Part shown: positions 6,687 through 12,964 of the stretch, piece after piece
How positions within the stretch are numbered: the stretch's first letter is position 1
Layout of the letters: the number at the start of each line of letters is the position of its first letter
Made by a program: the position numbers and the translations under genes
From: Intestinibacter sp.
Lineage (GTDB): Bacteria; Bacillota; Clostridia; Peptostreptococcales; Peptostreptococcaceae
NCBI RefSeq assembly: GCF_022780145.1
Contig: NZ_JALEXO010000074.1
Location: 1-13,382 of the forward strand
Reading direction: 5' to 3'
DNA length: 13,382 nucleotides
Notes under the pieces: generated by a model
Seen by the model: only the letters and a program-made list of their open reading frames with translations
Told to the model about the DNA's origin: nothing
The model's database searches: none

Positions 6687-7793
6687 TTAATTATCAGGAT
6701 TATTTTTTAACCCTTCAACTAAATCCTTAAAATAATCTAAAAATGATTTCATCTTTTGTTCGTCTTTCAAGATATCTATTAATAATGGCACTCTTTTGTC
6801 TAAATCACCATCACTTATATTCACATTAAAAATTTCATTAAGCTTTGATTTTAGTTCTTGTTTTCTTGCCTTAACAAAATAAGGCTCTTTATAGAATTTA
6901 AAATAAATCTCAATTTTTACACTTGTTGAATATGCATATACTGCAAATAATTTATTTTCTTGTTTTCCTCTATATAAAGGTACAAAACTTGGAGTTAATT
7001 TTCCGCTTCCCCAATTTATTTCACATCCAAAACTTCTAAATGCAGCTAATATTTTATTACAAACATCTACTAATTCTCCATCTATATCTTTCACTGCATT
7101 TAAAAATCCTTCTTCAGTCCACGAAGTTTTATTTTTTACTGCTATAGAATTACTTGTCTTTCCTATTATTGTAGGCACAAATGTCTTTGTTTTTCCATCT
7201 GATACAAACTGTTTAATTTCTACACCTAGCACTTCAGTATTTATCATTTGATTATTTAAAAATTGTATTATATTTTTTAAAGAATCCGGTATTTCATCTG
7301 CTACAAATAATAATCTTATTTTTCCTTCTTTTAAATTACTTTCCACATTATTCCAAAATAGTTTTTCACTTTTTTCATCTATACCTAGTTCATCACAAAT
7401 ACTTTTGTTTTGATGTTCATATAACTCTCTAATAGTATCTATAGACCAATATTTAATTGCGTTTGCTGCATAGTCTAACATTTGGCCAACTACTTCACGT
7501 CTTATTCTAGTATCACTACTTCTTTTTACTTCTACAAAAGTAGGTATAGCATCTTGATCTATAAATAAGTGGTCTAAAAACCATCTATCACTTCCACCCT
7601 TATCTTCTGGAATGCCCATTTCTCTTGAAATAAAAACCCATTTTCTTGGATTATCCGGTGAAATTTGATCACCTGCCAATATATTTGGATATCTTTCTAT
7701 TAATTCCTGAAATATATCTTCATTTTCATACTTACTTTCTTTAAGTTCTAAAATTTTATTATTTTCATCTACTATAAATATACTTCCTGTCAT
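6687..7793 (-). CDS. PD-(D/E)xK nuclease-like protein of unknown role
   Basis: A 368-residue soluble protein. The N-terminal half has the arrangement of a PD-(D/E)xK nuclease core: helix with E30 (EDIFQELIERYP), D74 in WFLDHLFID, the E88-V-K90 triad in FVEVKRSSD, and a following helix with Q104 in VGQMLDYA. That fits a metal-dependent, NucS/RecB-like fold. The SREMGIP...EVKRSSDTRIRREVVGQMLDYA block matches, from memory, a broadly spread family of uncharacterised bacterial proteins. The C-terminal part (about 230-368) is a separate alpha/beta domain ending in a helix-rich region. The start ATG at 7791-7793 follows AAGAGGGTGA (7801-7810). No methylase or helicase partner is adjacent, so it is not a classical restriction system. 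It lies beside the inverted-repeat element, which hints at a variable locus. Substrate and role are unknown. Confidence 0.8.
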   Translation of the reverse strand: MTGSIFIVDENNKILELKESKYENEDIFQELIERYPNILAGDQISPDNPRKWVFISREMGIPEDKGGSDRWFLDHLFIDQDAIPTFVEVKRSSDTRIRREVVGQMLDYAANAIKYWSIDTIRELYEHQNKSICDELGIDEKSEKLFWNNVESNLKEGKIRLLFVADEIPDSLKNIIQFLNNQMINTEVLGVEIKQFVSDGKTKTFVPTIIGKTSNSIAVKNKTSWTEEGFLNAVKDIDGELVDVCNKILAAFRSFGCEINWGSGKLTPSFVPLYRGKQENKLFAVYAYSTSVKIEIYFKFYKEPYFVKARKQELKSKLNEIFNVNISDGDLDKRVPLLIDILKDEQKMKSFLDYFKDLVEGLKNNPDN

Positions 7794-7888
7794 AAAGTTT
7801 TCACCCTCTTTGATTTGATAATTATCTTTTCAACATAAATTCTGTATATTATCTATCTTATTTCAAAAAATTCTACATTCTTAAATAG

Positions 7889-8671
7889 TTATTGTTCGCT
7901 TTTTTCTAACTCTTTAAATCTAGGTTTATATTGAGAAATTTCTTTATCTTTATACAAAAAAGCATTTTTAGGACAAATATTTAAACATCTCTGACAAAAT
8001 ATACATTCTTTCGTATGACTTACACCATTATCTATCTTGATACATCCAGCTGGACATGATTTCTCGCATAACCTACAATCTATACACTTAGCTCTATCTA
8101 TATTTATCTTTTTATTTATTAAACTTATAAATCTTGGATAAACCATCTTATATACTAAATTAATCATAAATACCGTTATTTTATTTCTAGAATATAATTT
8201 AATTTTACCATCTCTAAACTCTTTTAATCCATTTTCTATAATATCAATAGAGTTCTTTATCATTTCATCTTGCTTTTCTTCTAGAGTCTTTTTAAAAAAG
8301 AAATTATATACATTATTTGGCATAGGAACATACATACAGTAAGTTACGCTTAAATTAGGCATCTCATTTATAAAATGTTGATATGCTGTAGAGTCTTTTT
8401 CAGATGCTTGAGTTGTAAATAACATACATTTATTTTTATAATCTTTTAAATTTTGTTTTGCATATTTAATTAAAATATCGGGATACCTATCAATATAAAC
8501 AGGTCCCCCGATTATTAAGTATTTGTAGTCAGTAGGTATTATTTTATCCTTTTCTATATTGATTAGATCTACTTTCTCATCCCATTTTTCAAGCACATTT
8601 TTAATGCTTTGTGATATAAATTCTGTGTTTTTCGTTCCAGAAAAATATACAATACCAATTTTATCTGCCAT
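7889..8671 (-). CDS. EFR1-type flavodoxin / 2x[4Fe-4S] ferredoxin fusion
   Basis: A 260-residue cytosolic electron carrier. Residues 4 to about 150 form a flavodoxin-like domain with the FMN phosphate loop SGTKNT (11-16) and the YLIIGGPVYIDRYP strand-loop (51-64). The C-terminus is a two-cluster ferredoxin with C196, C199, C202 and C206, and C223, C226, C229 and C233, each set in C-x2-C-x2-C-x3-C-P. This order is that of the EFR1-family ferredoxins common in Clostridia, whose partners are mostly unknown. The start ATG at 8669-8671 follows AGGAG (8679-8683). Only 23 bases separate it from the stop of the lipid kinase gene, so the two are co-transcribed. A hydrophobic patch around 165-185 (TVFMINLVYKMVYP) may dock at the membrane (inference). 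Confidence 0.9.
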   Translation of the reverse strand: MADKIGIVYFSGTKNTEFISQSIKNVLEKWDEKVDLINIEKDKIIPTDYKYLIIGGPVYIDRYPDILIKYAKQNLKDYKNKCMLFTTQASEKDSTAYQHFINEMPNLSVTYCMYVPMPNNVYNFFFKKTLEEKQDEMIKNSIDIIENGLKEFRDGKIKLYSRNKITVFMINLVYKMVYPRFISLINKKINIDRAKCIDCRLCEKSCPAGCIKIDNGVSHTKECIFCQRCLNICPKNAFLYKDKEISQYKPRFKELEKSEQ

Positions 8672-8694
8672 AATACCACTCCTATTGTAATTTT

Positions 8695-9582
8695 TTATTC
8701 ATATCCTAAAAGCTGTATTCCATTTCTAACACATTCTATTGTAAGAGGAAAATCTGGACCCTTTTCACCGTCTATGTCGGTAACTAATTCATCCTCACAT
8801 TCTATAGTTACTTTTTTAGTTTTAAAATATAAAATTTCATCTTCATTGTATCCCTCTAGATGTTCTCCTCTAAGTATATTTACTAGAAGTGGAAAAGTCT
8901 TAGGAAGTGGTGTTCCCTTAACTATAATTACATCTAGATATCCATCGTCTATCTCTGCTTTATATGCTAGATTTATATTACCAGCAGTCTTCCCATTAAA
9001 TACGAGCATAAGGTACATATCGCCGTCGTAATTCATCTCTTGAGATTTTACATTAATCTTAAATTTTCTCATATTTAGAGCTTCTTCTATCCCCTTTAGG
9101 TAATAAGAAACCTTGCCTATAGTATTTTTAACTTCTGGGTTTATCTTTTGAGAAACATCTGTAAACATCCCAGCACTTGCTACATTTATAAAGTATCTGT
9201 CGTTTATTTTTCCGATATCTACGTATTTAGGCTTTGAATTTACAATTTTTTTGATGCACTCTCTGACATCGTGCGGGTATTTTATAGCGTTGGCAAAATC
9301 ATTTGCAGTTCCAGATGGAAGTATAGCCACCGGTATATCTATGTTTAACTCTTTTATTGTATTTATAAATAAATCTATAGTTCCATCTCCACCAGACAAC
9401 AATATATGGTCGTAATTATCATCTATATCCCAAAATGCATCGCTATTAGGACGAGACCTAGTTATTCTATAAGGAACAACACTATATCCGTATTTTTGAT
9501 ATATTTGTACAACTTTATCTATTTCGTTTTTTATTCTCTTATCTCCAGAATTTGGATTATAGATAAATTTTACTTTTTTCAT
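8695..9582 (-). CDS. YegS/DgkB-type diacylglycerol (lipid) kinase
   Basis: Member of the diacylglycerol-kinase catalytic family, which phosphorylates lipid hydroxyl groups with ATP at the inner face of the membrane. Seen in order: NPNSG (9-13), the nucleotide loop GGDGT (64-68), PSGTANDFA (89-97), a DDGYLDV motif and a C-terminal D-x-D-G-E segment. The chosen start, ATG 9580-9582, gives 295 residues, the usual family length. It follows GGAGGAG at about nine bases. A longer frame opening at 9627 would place that ribosome site inside the coding region and add a Tyr-rich, unconserved leader, so it is rejected. Two forms exist in the family, DgkB for diacylglycerol recycling and others of unclear lipid substrate; the sequence does not settle which. 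It leads an operon with the EFR1-type ferredoxin gene. Confidence 0.92.
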   Translation of the reverse strand: MKKVKFIYNPNSGDKRIKNEIDKVVQIYQKYGYSVVPYRITRSRPNSDAFWDIDDNYDHILLSGGDGTIDLFINTIKELNIDIPVAILPSGTANDFANAIKYPHDVRECIKKIVNSKPKYVDIGKINDRYFINVASAGMFTDVSQKINPEVKNTIGKVSYYLKGIEEALNMRKFKINVKSQEMNYDGDMYLMLVFNGKTAGNINLAYKAEIDDGYLDVIIVKGTPLPKTFPLLVNILRGEHLEGYNEDEILYFKTKKVTIECEDELVTDIDGEKGPDFPLTIECVRNGIQLLGYE

Positions 9583-9618
9583 TCCCCATAACTCCTCCTT
9601 TTTATAATAATAAATACT

Positions 9619-9624
9619 ATTATA
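9619..9624 (-). promoter_or_regulatory. Candidate -10 box of the lipid kinase-ferredoxin operon
   Basis: A consensus TATAAT on the minus strand places the start near 9612, giving a leader of about 30 bases before the kinase ATG. No good -35 hexamer is visible at 17 bases. No hairpin terminator was seen between the upstream Fe-S gene (stop at 9685) and here, so read-through is also possible. Confidence 0.4.
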
Positions 9625-9684
9625 CAAATATATTATTACAAGTTTGTTAAATATATATGAATAGCAACTACTTTGAGATTTAAA

Positions 9685-10950
9685 TTATTTTTTTACTCTA
9701 AGTAATCTGTCCAAGTAAATAGACTTAACTTGATCTCTTGCTAAAAGCTGTTTAACTGGAGACATTTTTAAAATAGCAGAAAGTATAGAAGCCATAACTC
9801 TGTGGTTTTTAAATGCTTCTGTTTCTGATATAAGATCTAGTAGTGTACCCTTTTCTATAGCTTGAAGCACTACTCTGTGAACAGAGCTAGATGGAGTTAT
9901 TATTTTTTCTTTTCTACGTTTTAATATTATACTTCCCTTAGAGCAATTTCTAGCACAGACTCCACATCCTAGACATACGTCGTAGTCTATTTCTACTTTT
10001 TTGTTTCCTTTTTCGTCCTTTACTAGACTTATTGCATCTATTGGACACGCTTTTTCACATTTACCGCATTTTACACAAGATTCATCGTTTACTGATGGAT
10101 AAAAACCAGTAGTTTGAACTGGATGCATATTTCCAAATTTCTTGGCCGCAAGTAGAGCCTCACAACAACATCCACAACAGTTACATATGAATGTAACGCC
10201 TTCTCTTACATTTTCACCGCATTGAACTAGATTATGTTCGTAGGCTTGGTGTAAAAGCTCCTTGCACTCTATCGCATCTATACGTCTAGCGTAATTATTT
10301 TTTATAAGTGAATTTGCTGTGTTTCCAAATGTCATGCATATCTCCATAGGTGCATCGCAAGCCATTCCCATATGTTGCATTTTATGTCTACAATAACACA
10401 TTCCCACCGCTATATGCTTTGAAGATTCTATTATATGAGTCGCTCTCTCGAAATCTAGTATGTCCACTTGGTTTTCGTTGCTTAAAACCTCTTCTTGAAC
10501 GTAGACTCTACCTAATTTAGTTTCTGTAGAATAAAATAAATCCTTTATAAAATCCTCTTCAACATTTAGGTATTGATAATAAAGCTCAGAAAGTATCTTT
10601 TGGTCGATATCTCCTCTAGTTCTCATAAGGGCAAATTCTATAAATCCAGCCATAGGTGGTGGTAGTATGTACTTTTTACCCTTTTCGTCCTCAACATCTA
10701 AAAGTATGGCCCTTGATGCCAAAGTATCTAGCACCTTCAAAGCTTCATCGTATGTCATTGTCCAAATTCTAGCCGCAGTCTTAACTCTAAAAGCTCCTAT
10801 TGGAAGCTGTGATACTAAATACGCCTCTCTTTCTGTAAATAAAACCTTTAGTATTTCATAAAGAGTTTTTGACTCAGGTGCTCCCTGTGGAAATTTATTT
10901 AGCCTATCGACTAAGCTTTTATATTCTTTTTTTGCACTTATATGTGACAT
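9685..10950 (-). CDS. Winged-helix, Cys-rich multi-cluster 4Fe-4S protein
   Basis: A 421-residue protein with 20 cysteines, no membrane segment and no signal peptide. Residues about 27-100 look like a winged helix-turn-helix (YEILKVLFTEREAYLVSQL, then an EALKVLDTLASRAIL helix). A middle domain has MCYCRHK with C185 and C187, then C198 and C205, then C229 and C244, then the dense motif CNCCGCCC at 256-263. Two classic ferredoxin clusters end it: C292/C295/C298/C302 and C326/C329/C332/C336. The start ATG at 10948-10950 lies four bases after the hom stop. Its site AGGAGA (10958-10963) is inside the last hom codons, so translation is coupled. A TTG at 10971 is in frame but would overlap hom and precede that site. 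Function is unknown: redox-linked sensing, electron transfer or metal handling are possibilities, and hom linkage suggests a tie to amino-acid metabolism. Confidence 0.88.
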   Translation of the reverse strand: MSHISAKKEYKSLVDRLNKFPQGAPESKTLYEILKVLFTEREAYLVSQLPIGAFRVKTAARIWTMTYDEALKVLDTLASRAILLDVEDEKGKKYILPPPMAGFIEFALMRTRGDIDQKILSELYYQYLNVEEDFIKDLFYSTETKLGRVYVQEEVLSNENQVDILDFERATHIIESSKHIAVGMCYCRHKMQHMGMACDAPMEICMTFGNTANSLIKNNYARRIDAIECKELLHQAYEHNLVQCGENVREGVTFICNCCGCCCEALLAAKKFGNMHPVQTTGFYPSVNDESCVKCGKCEKACPIDAISLVKDEKGNKKVEIDYDVCLGCGVCARNCSKGSIILKRRKEKIITPSSSVHRVVLQAIEKGTLLDLISETEAFKNHRVMASILSAILKMSPVKQLLARDQVKSIYLDRLLRVKK

Positions 10951-10954
10951 ATTA

Positions 10955-11965
10955 TCATCTCCTATTTTCAATTATATAAAGTAAATCTCTAAGAATTGCA
11001 GCCGCTGCGTTTAATGGTGATGATGCTCCTCCTGATACAGTTATATCTCCTAAAATATCTGTCTTGTAATGTACTCCTTTATTTTTGCCATCTACAGAGT
11101 AAAGCGGATGGTCGCTATTTATCACTGTAGGCTTCACTTCAAATTCGAAGTTTCCATCTAGATAAGAAGCCCTTCCGACTAATTTTACTTTATCATTAGA
11201 AAAATCTGCAGATAATAAATCATTTAGTTTAACATTAGTTATTCCATTTATATCTAGCTTATCGAAATCAAAATCTATATTCCAAATTACCTTGCTTAAA
11301 ATAGCCATCTTAACAGCAGTATCGTATCCCAATACATCTAGTGAAGGGTCTTTTTCAGCTATATTTAAATCCTGCGCTTTTTTTAGAGCCTCTTCGTATT
11401 CAACTTTGTTTTTTAGCATCTCTTCTAGTATAAAATTAGTAGTTCCATTTAAAACTCCTGTAATTTCCATAACTTGAGCACCTAAAACATCTATCGTACC
11501 TGCATTTACAGAGGGAAGTGCTCCTCCAGTTGTACATCCTATTTTTAAGTATAGATTGTTTTTATTTGCGAGATTTTTAAGCTCGTTGTAGTGAAGTAAA
11601 ATAGGACCTTTATTTCCAGTTACAACGTCTAGCCCATTTTTCAAAGACTCTCTTATATGAGTATAACCAGGCTCGCCATCTACTATGTTTGTACTGGTAA
11701 GCTCTATTAAAATATCTACATCATCGTTTTCTAATATATTTTTAAAAGAAATGTCAGAGTACATAGGGTGATTTTGTATTTTTTTATCTGAATTTATATA
11801 CTCTATTAGCTCATCGATATTTAATCCATTTTCGTCGTAAATACCTCCATCGCTTTTTATAATATATTTTAAATTTACATCGTGTAATAGATCTTTTTTC
11901 ATTTTTAATAATTTTGCAAAAGATTTGCCTACTGCACCAAAACCGATTAAAGCAATATTAAACAT
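10955..11965 (-). CDS. hom: Homoserine dehydrogenase, short form without ACT domain
   Basis: Reduces L-aspartate-4-semialdehyde to L-homoserine with NAD(P)H, the branch point toward threonine and methionine. The N-terminal Rossmann fold has GFGAVG (8-13). TGNKGP (116-121), the signature GVLNGTTNFIL (170-180), then EKDPSLDVLGYD and K219 in AVKMAIL complete the catalytic domain. At 336 residues it lacks the roughly 80-100-residue C-terminal ACT regulatory domain of the longer bacterial enzymes, so direct feedback inhibition by threonine is less likely. The start ATG at 11963-11965 follows AAGGAGG (AGGAGG complement 11970-11975) at four bases. thrB and thrC are not adjacent. Instead an Fe-S protein gene overlaps its translation signals, and the aspartokinase lies some 9 kb away in a different, lysine-controlled operon. 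Confidence 0.95.
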   Translation of the reverse strand: MFNIALIGFGAVGKSFAKLLKMKKDLLHDVNLKYIIKSDGGIYDENGLNIDELIEYINSDKKIQNHPMYSDISFKNILENDDVDILIELTSTNIVDGEPGYTHIRESLKNGLDVVTGNKGPILLHYNELKNLANKNNLYLKIGCTTGGALPSVNAGTIDVLGAQVMEITGVLNGTTNFILEEMLKNKVEYEEALKKAQDLNIAEKDPSLDVLGYDTAVKMAILSKVIWNIDFDFDKLDINGITNVKLNDLLSADFSNDKVKLVGRASYLDGNFEFEVKPTVINSDHPLYSVDGKNKGVHYKTDILGDITVSGGASSPLNAAAAILRDLLYIIENRR

Positions 11966-11989
11966 AAGTCCTCCTTATAAATTTACACA

Positions 11990-11995
11990 ATTATA
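11990..11995 (-). promoter_or_regulatory. Candidate -10 box of the hom operon
   Basis: TATAAT on the minus strand, 24 bases before the hom start codon, with only poor -35 candidates (TTTTGT at 17 bases or TTGTAG at 15). It follows the terminator of the acidic-protein gene, which fits a separate transcription unit. The leader would be short, leaving no room for a riboswitch or T-box. Confidence 0.4.
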
Positions 11996-12049
11996 ATTTT
12001 ATACATAAATCTACAAAATTTCCATACTTTGTAATATATTATTTTCTCT

Positions 12050-12101
12050 AAAAAAATACAACCCTTTGTAAATAATTTATAATATTATCTACAAAGGATT
12101 G
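12050..12101 (-). terminator. Terminator of the acidic small-protein gene
   Basis: Minus-strand CAATCCTTTGTA (12090-12101) pairs along all 12 bases with TACAAAGGGTTG (12059-12070), one pair being G-U on this strand but an A-C mismatch on the other, so the hairpin is built for minus-strand RNA. The loop is 19 bases, followed by TA and seven U (12050-12056). It starts 10 bases after the stop codon at 12111-12113. Confidence 0.85.
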
Positions 12102-12110
12102 CAGTTTCAA

Positions 12111-12263
12111 TTAATCTATATATGTATCCTCTATTTCTACTTCTTCGTCTCCCTCGACTTCAAAATCTTCATCTTCAATAATTATCTCGTATTCATCTTT
12201 GTAGGTGTCGTCTATTTCTATATATTCTGTGCCGCTAAATTCATAGTTATTTTCTTCGCTCAT
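12111..12263 (-). CDS. 50-residue very acidic protein, hypothetical
   Basis: Begins MSEENNYEFSGTEYIEIDDT and ends EVEIEDTYID. Of 50 residues, 23 are Asp or Glu and only one is Lys, with no Cys and no hydrophobic segment, so it is a small soluble polyanion. Two near-copies of one unit are seen, IEIDDTYKD (15-23) and VEIEDTYID (42-50), hinting at an internal duplication. A textbook site GGAGG (12271-12275) sits seven bases before the ATG at 12261-12263. A TATAAT lies at 12295-12300, and a dedicated terminator follows the stop. These signals on both sides make it a real single-gene unit despite its size. I do not recognise a family. DNA mimicry, metal-ion or protein binding are conceivable but unsupported. 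Confidence 0.8.
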   Translation of the reverse strand: MSEENNYEFSGTEYIEIDDTYKDEYEIIIEDEDFEVEGDEEVEIEDTYID

Positions 12264-12356
12264 AACAATACCTCCATTTCATTTATTTAATATAATTATA
12301 CTATTTTTTTGATAATAATATTGTATTTTTTTTGTATAAAAAAATATTTTTTAAAT

Positions 12357-12396
12357 AAAAAAGCATAAATCCCAATTTCAGGACTTATGCTTTTTT
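12357..12396 (-). terminator. Terminator of the small membrane-peptide gene
   Basis: AAAAAAGCATAAGTCC (12381-12396, minus strand) pairs with GGATTTATGCTTTTTT (12357-12372) over 16 positions, one G-U, with an eight-base loop. The opposite strand has an A-C mismatch there, which favours minus-strand use, although a T run at 12391-12396 would allow weak plus-strand action. Positions 12397-12480 between it and the small gene hold nothing recognisable. Confidence 0.85.
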
Positions 12397-12480
12397 ATAT
12401 TATTTTTTGATTTAATTAAAATCGATAAAGTATTTAATTTTTTAAATATAATTCCATGTAGAAAAATTATTTACAGTCTT

Positions 12481-12576
12481 TTATTGGTTGCTTATGATCT
12501 TTTTCAAAGCTAAAAATGCAGCTGCCCCAATTATACACCATACAGTTATCATAAATACCCATGCTACTCCTGTCAT
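12481..12576 (-). CDS. 31-residue single-helix membrane peptide (MetS-like size and shape)
   Basis: The 31 residues start MTGVAWVFMITVWCIIGAAA and end LKKIISNQ. They form one transmembrane helix (about 4-24) with a short basic tail, so an N-out/C-in topology is expected. The site AAAGGAGGT (AGGAGG complement 12584-12589) lies seven bases before the ATG (12574-12576) and is among the best in the window, which argues strongly that it is translated. A terminator lies about 85 bases past the stop. In length and layout it resembles small accessory subunits of sodium symporters (MetS and related), but no transporter gene is nearby, so that is only a shape match. A stretch of PhoP-box-like repeats lies upstream. 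Confidence 0.7.
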   Translation of the reverse strand: MTGVAWVFMITVWCIIGAAAFLALKKIISNQ

Positions 12577-12645
12577 GATATTACCTCCTTTAATTACACA
12601 CTTTAAAATTTTAAATTCTTTATGTTTTGCTTTTTTATTTTGTTA

Positions 12646-12673
12646 ATTATATTATATATAAATTTTCAGTAAA
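12646..12673 (-). promoter_or_regulatory. Candidate promoter of the small membrane-peptide gene
   Basis: TTTACT (12668-12673) and TATAAT (12646-12651) are 16 bases apart on the minus strand. The start would be near 12640, giving a leader of about 64 bases. An overlapping second TATAAT lies at 12651-12656. In AT-rich DNA such matches occur by chance, so confidence is moderate. The nearest PhoP-box-like repeat begins 22 bases further upstream. Confidence 0.4.
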
Positions 12674-12694
12674 TTTTATATATTCAAAAGATTA

Positions 12695-12806
12695 TTTACA
12701 TTCCCTTAACAAGATTACAGGGTATTTTACACTCTTTTAACAATTGAAGGCTATTTTGTTTACATTTTCTTAACATAACTCGATATTATTTACATCTTGT
12801 AAATAT
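12695..12806. promoter_or_regulatory. Array of four PhoP-box-like direct repeats
   Basis: Plus-strand units: TTTACATTCCCTTAACAA (12695-12712), TTTACACTCTTTTAACAA (12726-12743), TTTACATTTTCTTAACAT (12759-12776) and the degenerate TTTACATCTTGTAAATAT (12789-12806). Each of the first three is TTTACA-N5-TTAACA, two hexamers at 11-base pitch, which fits the Bacillus subtilis PhoP box TT(A/C/T)A(C/T)A with about five-base spacing. Unit starts are 31, 33 and 30 bases apart, close to three helical turns, so all sites face the same side of the DNA. The array lies in a gene-free stretch (12577-12964). Binding by a PhoP-type response regulator is inference; no such regulator is in the window. Confidence 0.6.
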
Positions 12807-12867
12807 ATATTATAAATTTAATATACAAATAATCGTCATTATATTTTATAAATCATCAATATTCAAC

Positions 12868-12959
12868 AAAAAAACTCTTTTATATTAGGATTTAAAATCA
12901 TCTTAATATTATTAAAATAATATCATCGATAATTAACATCTAACTAACATAAAAGAGTT
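12868..12959 (-). terminator. Long-loop terminator of the ABC-F gene
   Basis: Minus-strand AACTCTTTTATGTTAG (12944-12959) pairs with CTAATATAAAAGAGTT (12873-12888) at all 16 positions, one G-U, and is followed by a seven-U run (12868-12874). The 55-base loop contains its own small hairpin, ATATTAT/ATAATAT (12906-12912 with 12917-12923), so the structure is branched. It begins six bases after the stop codon. The plus strand has an A-C mismatch and no U run, so it should act in one direction only. Confidence 0.75.
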
Positions 12960-12964
12960 ATATA

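Noticed and set aside
7817..7826. GATAATTATC palindrome upstream of the nuclease-like gene as a Fur box
   Set aside because: Only one half matches the 7-1-7 Fur pattern; a 10-base A/T palindrome is expected by chance here.
9583..9627. Longer N-terminus for the lipid kinase from an ATG at 9627
   Set aside because: The added residues are Tyr-rich and non-conserved, and the strong AAGGAGGAG site would then be inside the gene; ATG 9580-9582 gives the family length.
10951..10971. TTG start at 10971 for the Fe-S protein
   Set aside because: It would overlap hom by 17 bases and lie upstream of the AGGAGA site; ATG 10948-10950 is better placed.
12099..12290. 63-codon plus-strand open frame rich in Phe, Ile and Tyr
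   Set aside because: It is the antisense of the acidic small-protein gene, has no ribosome site, and its composition is the mirror of the Glu/Asp codons.
12695..12806. Repeats considered as a CRISPR array
   Set aside because: Units are 18 bases with only the hexamers conserved, spacers are 12-16 bases, and there are no cas genes; the pattern fits regulator sites.
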